From the NCBI GenBank assembly GCA_016868095.1, contig VGHV01000132.1:1-6899 (forward strand): a stretch of DNA of 6,899 nt, read 5' to 3'. Shown here one piece after another: positions 6,743 to 6,899 of this stretch. How positions within the stretch are numbered: the first letter of the stretch is position 1; each line of letters opens with the position of its first letter. This DNA comes from Betaproteobacteria bacterium (GTDB lineage Bacteria > Pseudomonadota > Gammaproteobacteria > Burkholderiales > Burkholderiaceae_E). The translations under genes were made by a program, and so were the position numbers. The notes beneath the pieces were generated by a model. That model saw nothing but the letters and a program-made list of their open reading frames with translations. It ran no database searches and was not told the DNA's origin.

Positions 6743-6899
6743 ATGTCTAAGCTAAGCAAGCGCTGGGGATCTGAGGACGCACCCCAGCCAGTGCCCAGTA
6801 GCACTTCAGCGAGCGAGGCAGTGGAGGCCGATGGGCTCTCGATTGCAAAATCAGAGCTCATCGCCAAACTCGCAGAAAAGTATCCTCAACTTGCTGCCC
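6743..6899 (+). CDS. ihfB: Integration host factor beta subunit, 5' part, with N-terminal extension as read (3' end outside window)
   Basis: IHF is an alpha/beta dimer of the HU/IHF family that bends DNA. Only 52 codons are visible. Residues 36-52 (KSELIAKLAEKYPQLAA) match the canonical IhfB N-terminus, usually M-T-K-S-E-L-I-A-K-L-A-E. Before it the frame stays open for 35 codons back to the ATG at 6743, which directly follows an in-frame TGA. The extension starts basic (MSKLSKRW) and becomes a Ser/Pro/Ala/Glu-rich, probably disordered segment. Ribosome binding at 6743 is weak (CGGA, 5 bases away). Alternative in-frame starts are GTG at 6791, GTG at 6821, or the rare ATT at 6842, which would restore the canonical length; a perfect GGAGG at 6823-6827 lies 14 bases before that ATT, longer than usual. 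The family call is firm and the start is not. The position after rpsA is the conserved location of ihfB. Confidence 0.85.
   Translation, partial: MSKLSKRWGSEDAPQPVPSSTSASEAVEADGLSIAKSELIAKLAEKYPQLAA
6762..6788 (+). repeat. GC-rich inverted repeat at the start of ihfB
   Basis: GCTGGGG (6762-6768) and CCCCAGC (6782-6788) form a perfect 7-bp stem with a 13-base loop. No T tract follows, so it is not a classical terminator. It would be a leader hairpin if ihfB starts downstream, or coding sequence for residues 7-16 if it starts at 6743. A second possible stem, AGCGCTT (6707-6713) with AAGCGCT (6758-6764), shares bases 6762-6764 with it, so the two exclude each other. Confidence 0.45.

Noticed and set aside
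6831..6899. ATG at 6831 close behind a GGAGG
   Set aside because: It is out of frame with the IhfB homology and its product looks like a shadow frame; the 3-base spacing is also too short.
1..6899. A novel defence, mobile or regulatory system in the window
   Set aside because: Every stretch above 160 bases is explained by a known housekeeping gene; no repeats, integrase, transposase or foreign-looking segment was seen.

Overview
This window carries a conserved proteobacterial housekeeping block, entirely on the + strand, in the order pheA (3' part) - hisC - tyrA - aroA - cmk - rpsA - ihfB (5' part). It matches the mixed-function 'supraoperon' described in pseudomonads and also common in Betaproteobacteria, which links aromatic amino-acid synthesis to cytidylate kinase, ribosomal protein S1 and the IHF beta subunit. 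The S1 protein reads as betaproteobacterial: an N-terminal MSTAT lead-in before the S1 core and a C-terminus close to [17 protein letters not shown], as I recall it from Burkholderiales. Base composition looks moderate (roughly mid-fifties GC by eye, not counted). I would call it a betaproteobacterium of unresolved family. One element does not fit a typical Burkholderiales cluster: AroA has class II-type motifs, as in pseudomonads, instead of the class I type I remember from Burkholderia and Bordetella.

Layout. Positions 1-4836 hold a tightly packed biosynthetic run. pheA supplies the prephenate dehydratase and ACT domains of the Phe branch. Four bases later comes hisC, an aspartate-aminotransferase-fold enzyme that can act on imidazole-acetol phosphate and possibly aromatic keto acids. 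Eight bases later is tyrA (prephenate/arogenate dehydrogenase). Its stop codon shares one base with the start of aroA (EPSP synthase), and cmk follows 26 bases after aroA. A strong intrinsic terminator (4870-4899) closes this run. The 157-base gap after cmk also holds two short hairpins that form a candidate structured leader for rpsA. rpsA (4994-6703) encodes a full-length six-domain S1 protein from a TTG start with a good Shine-Dalgarno. The window ends inside ihfB, whose reading frame opens about 33 codons before the canonical IhfB N-terminus.

How the genes work together. AroA makes EPSP, the precursor of chorismate. PheA and TyrA then divide prephenate between the Phe and Tyr branches, and HisC-type transaminases can complete either branch as well as a histidine step. 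Cmk (CMP/dCMP phosphorylation), S1 (mRNA recruitment to the 30S subunit) and IHF (DNA bending) are growth-related functions attached downstream.

No mobile element, CRISPR array, tRNA, rRNA or new defence-like system was seen. The points worth a second look are modest: the AroA class, substitutions in TyrA, the start and leader of rpsA, and the extended or mis-started ihfB.
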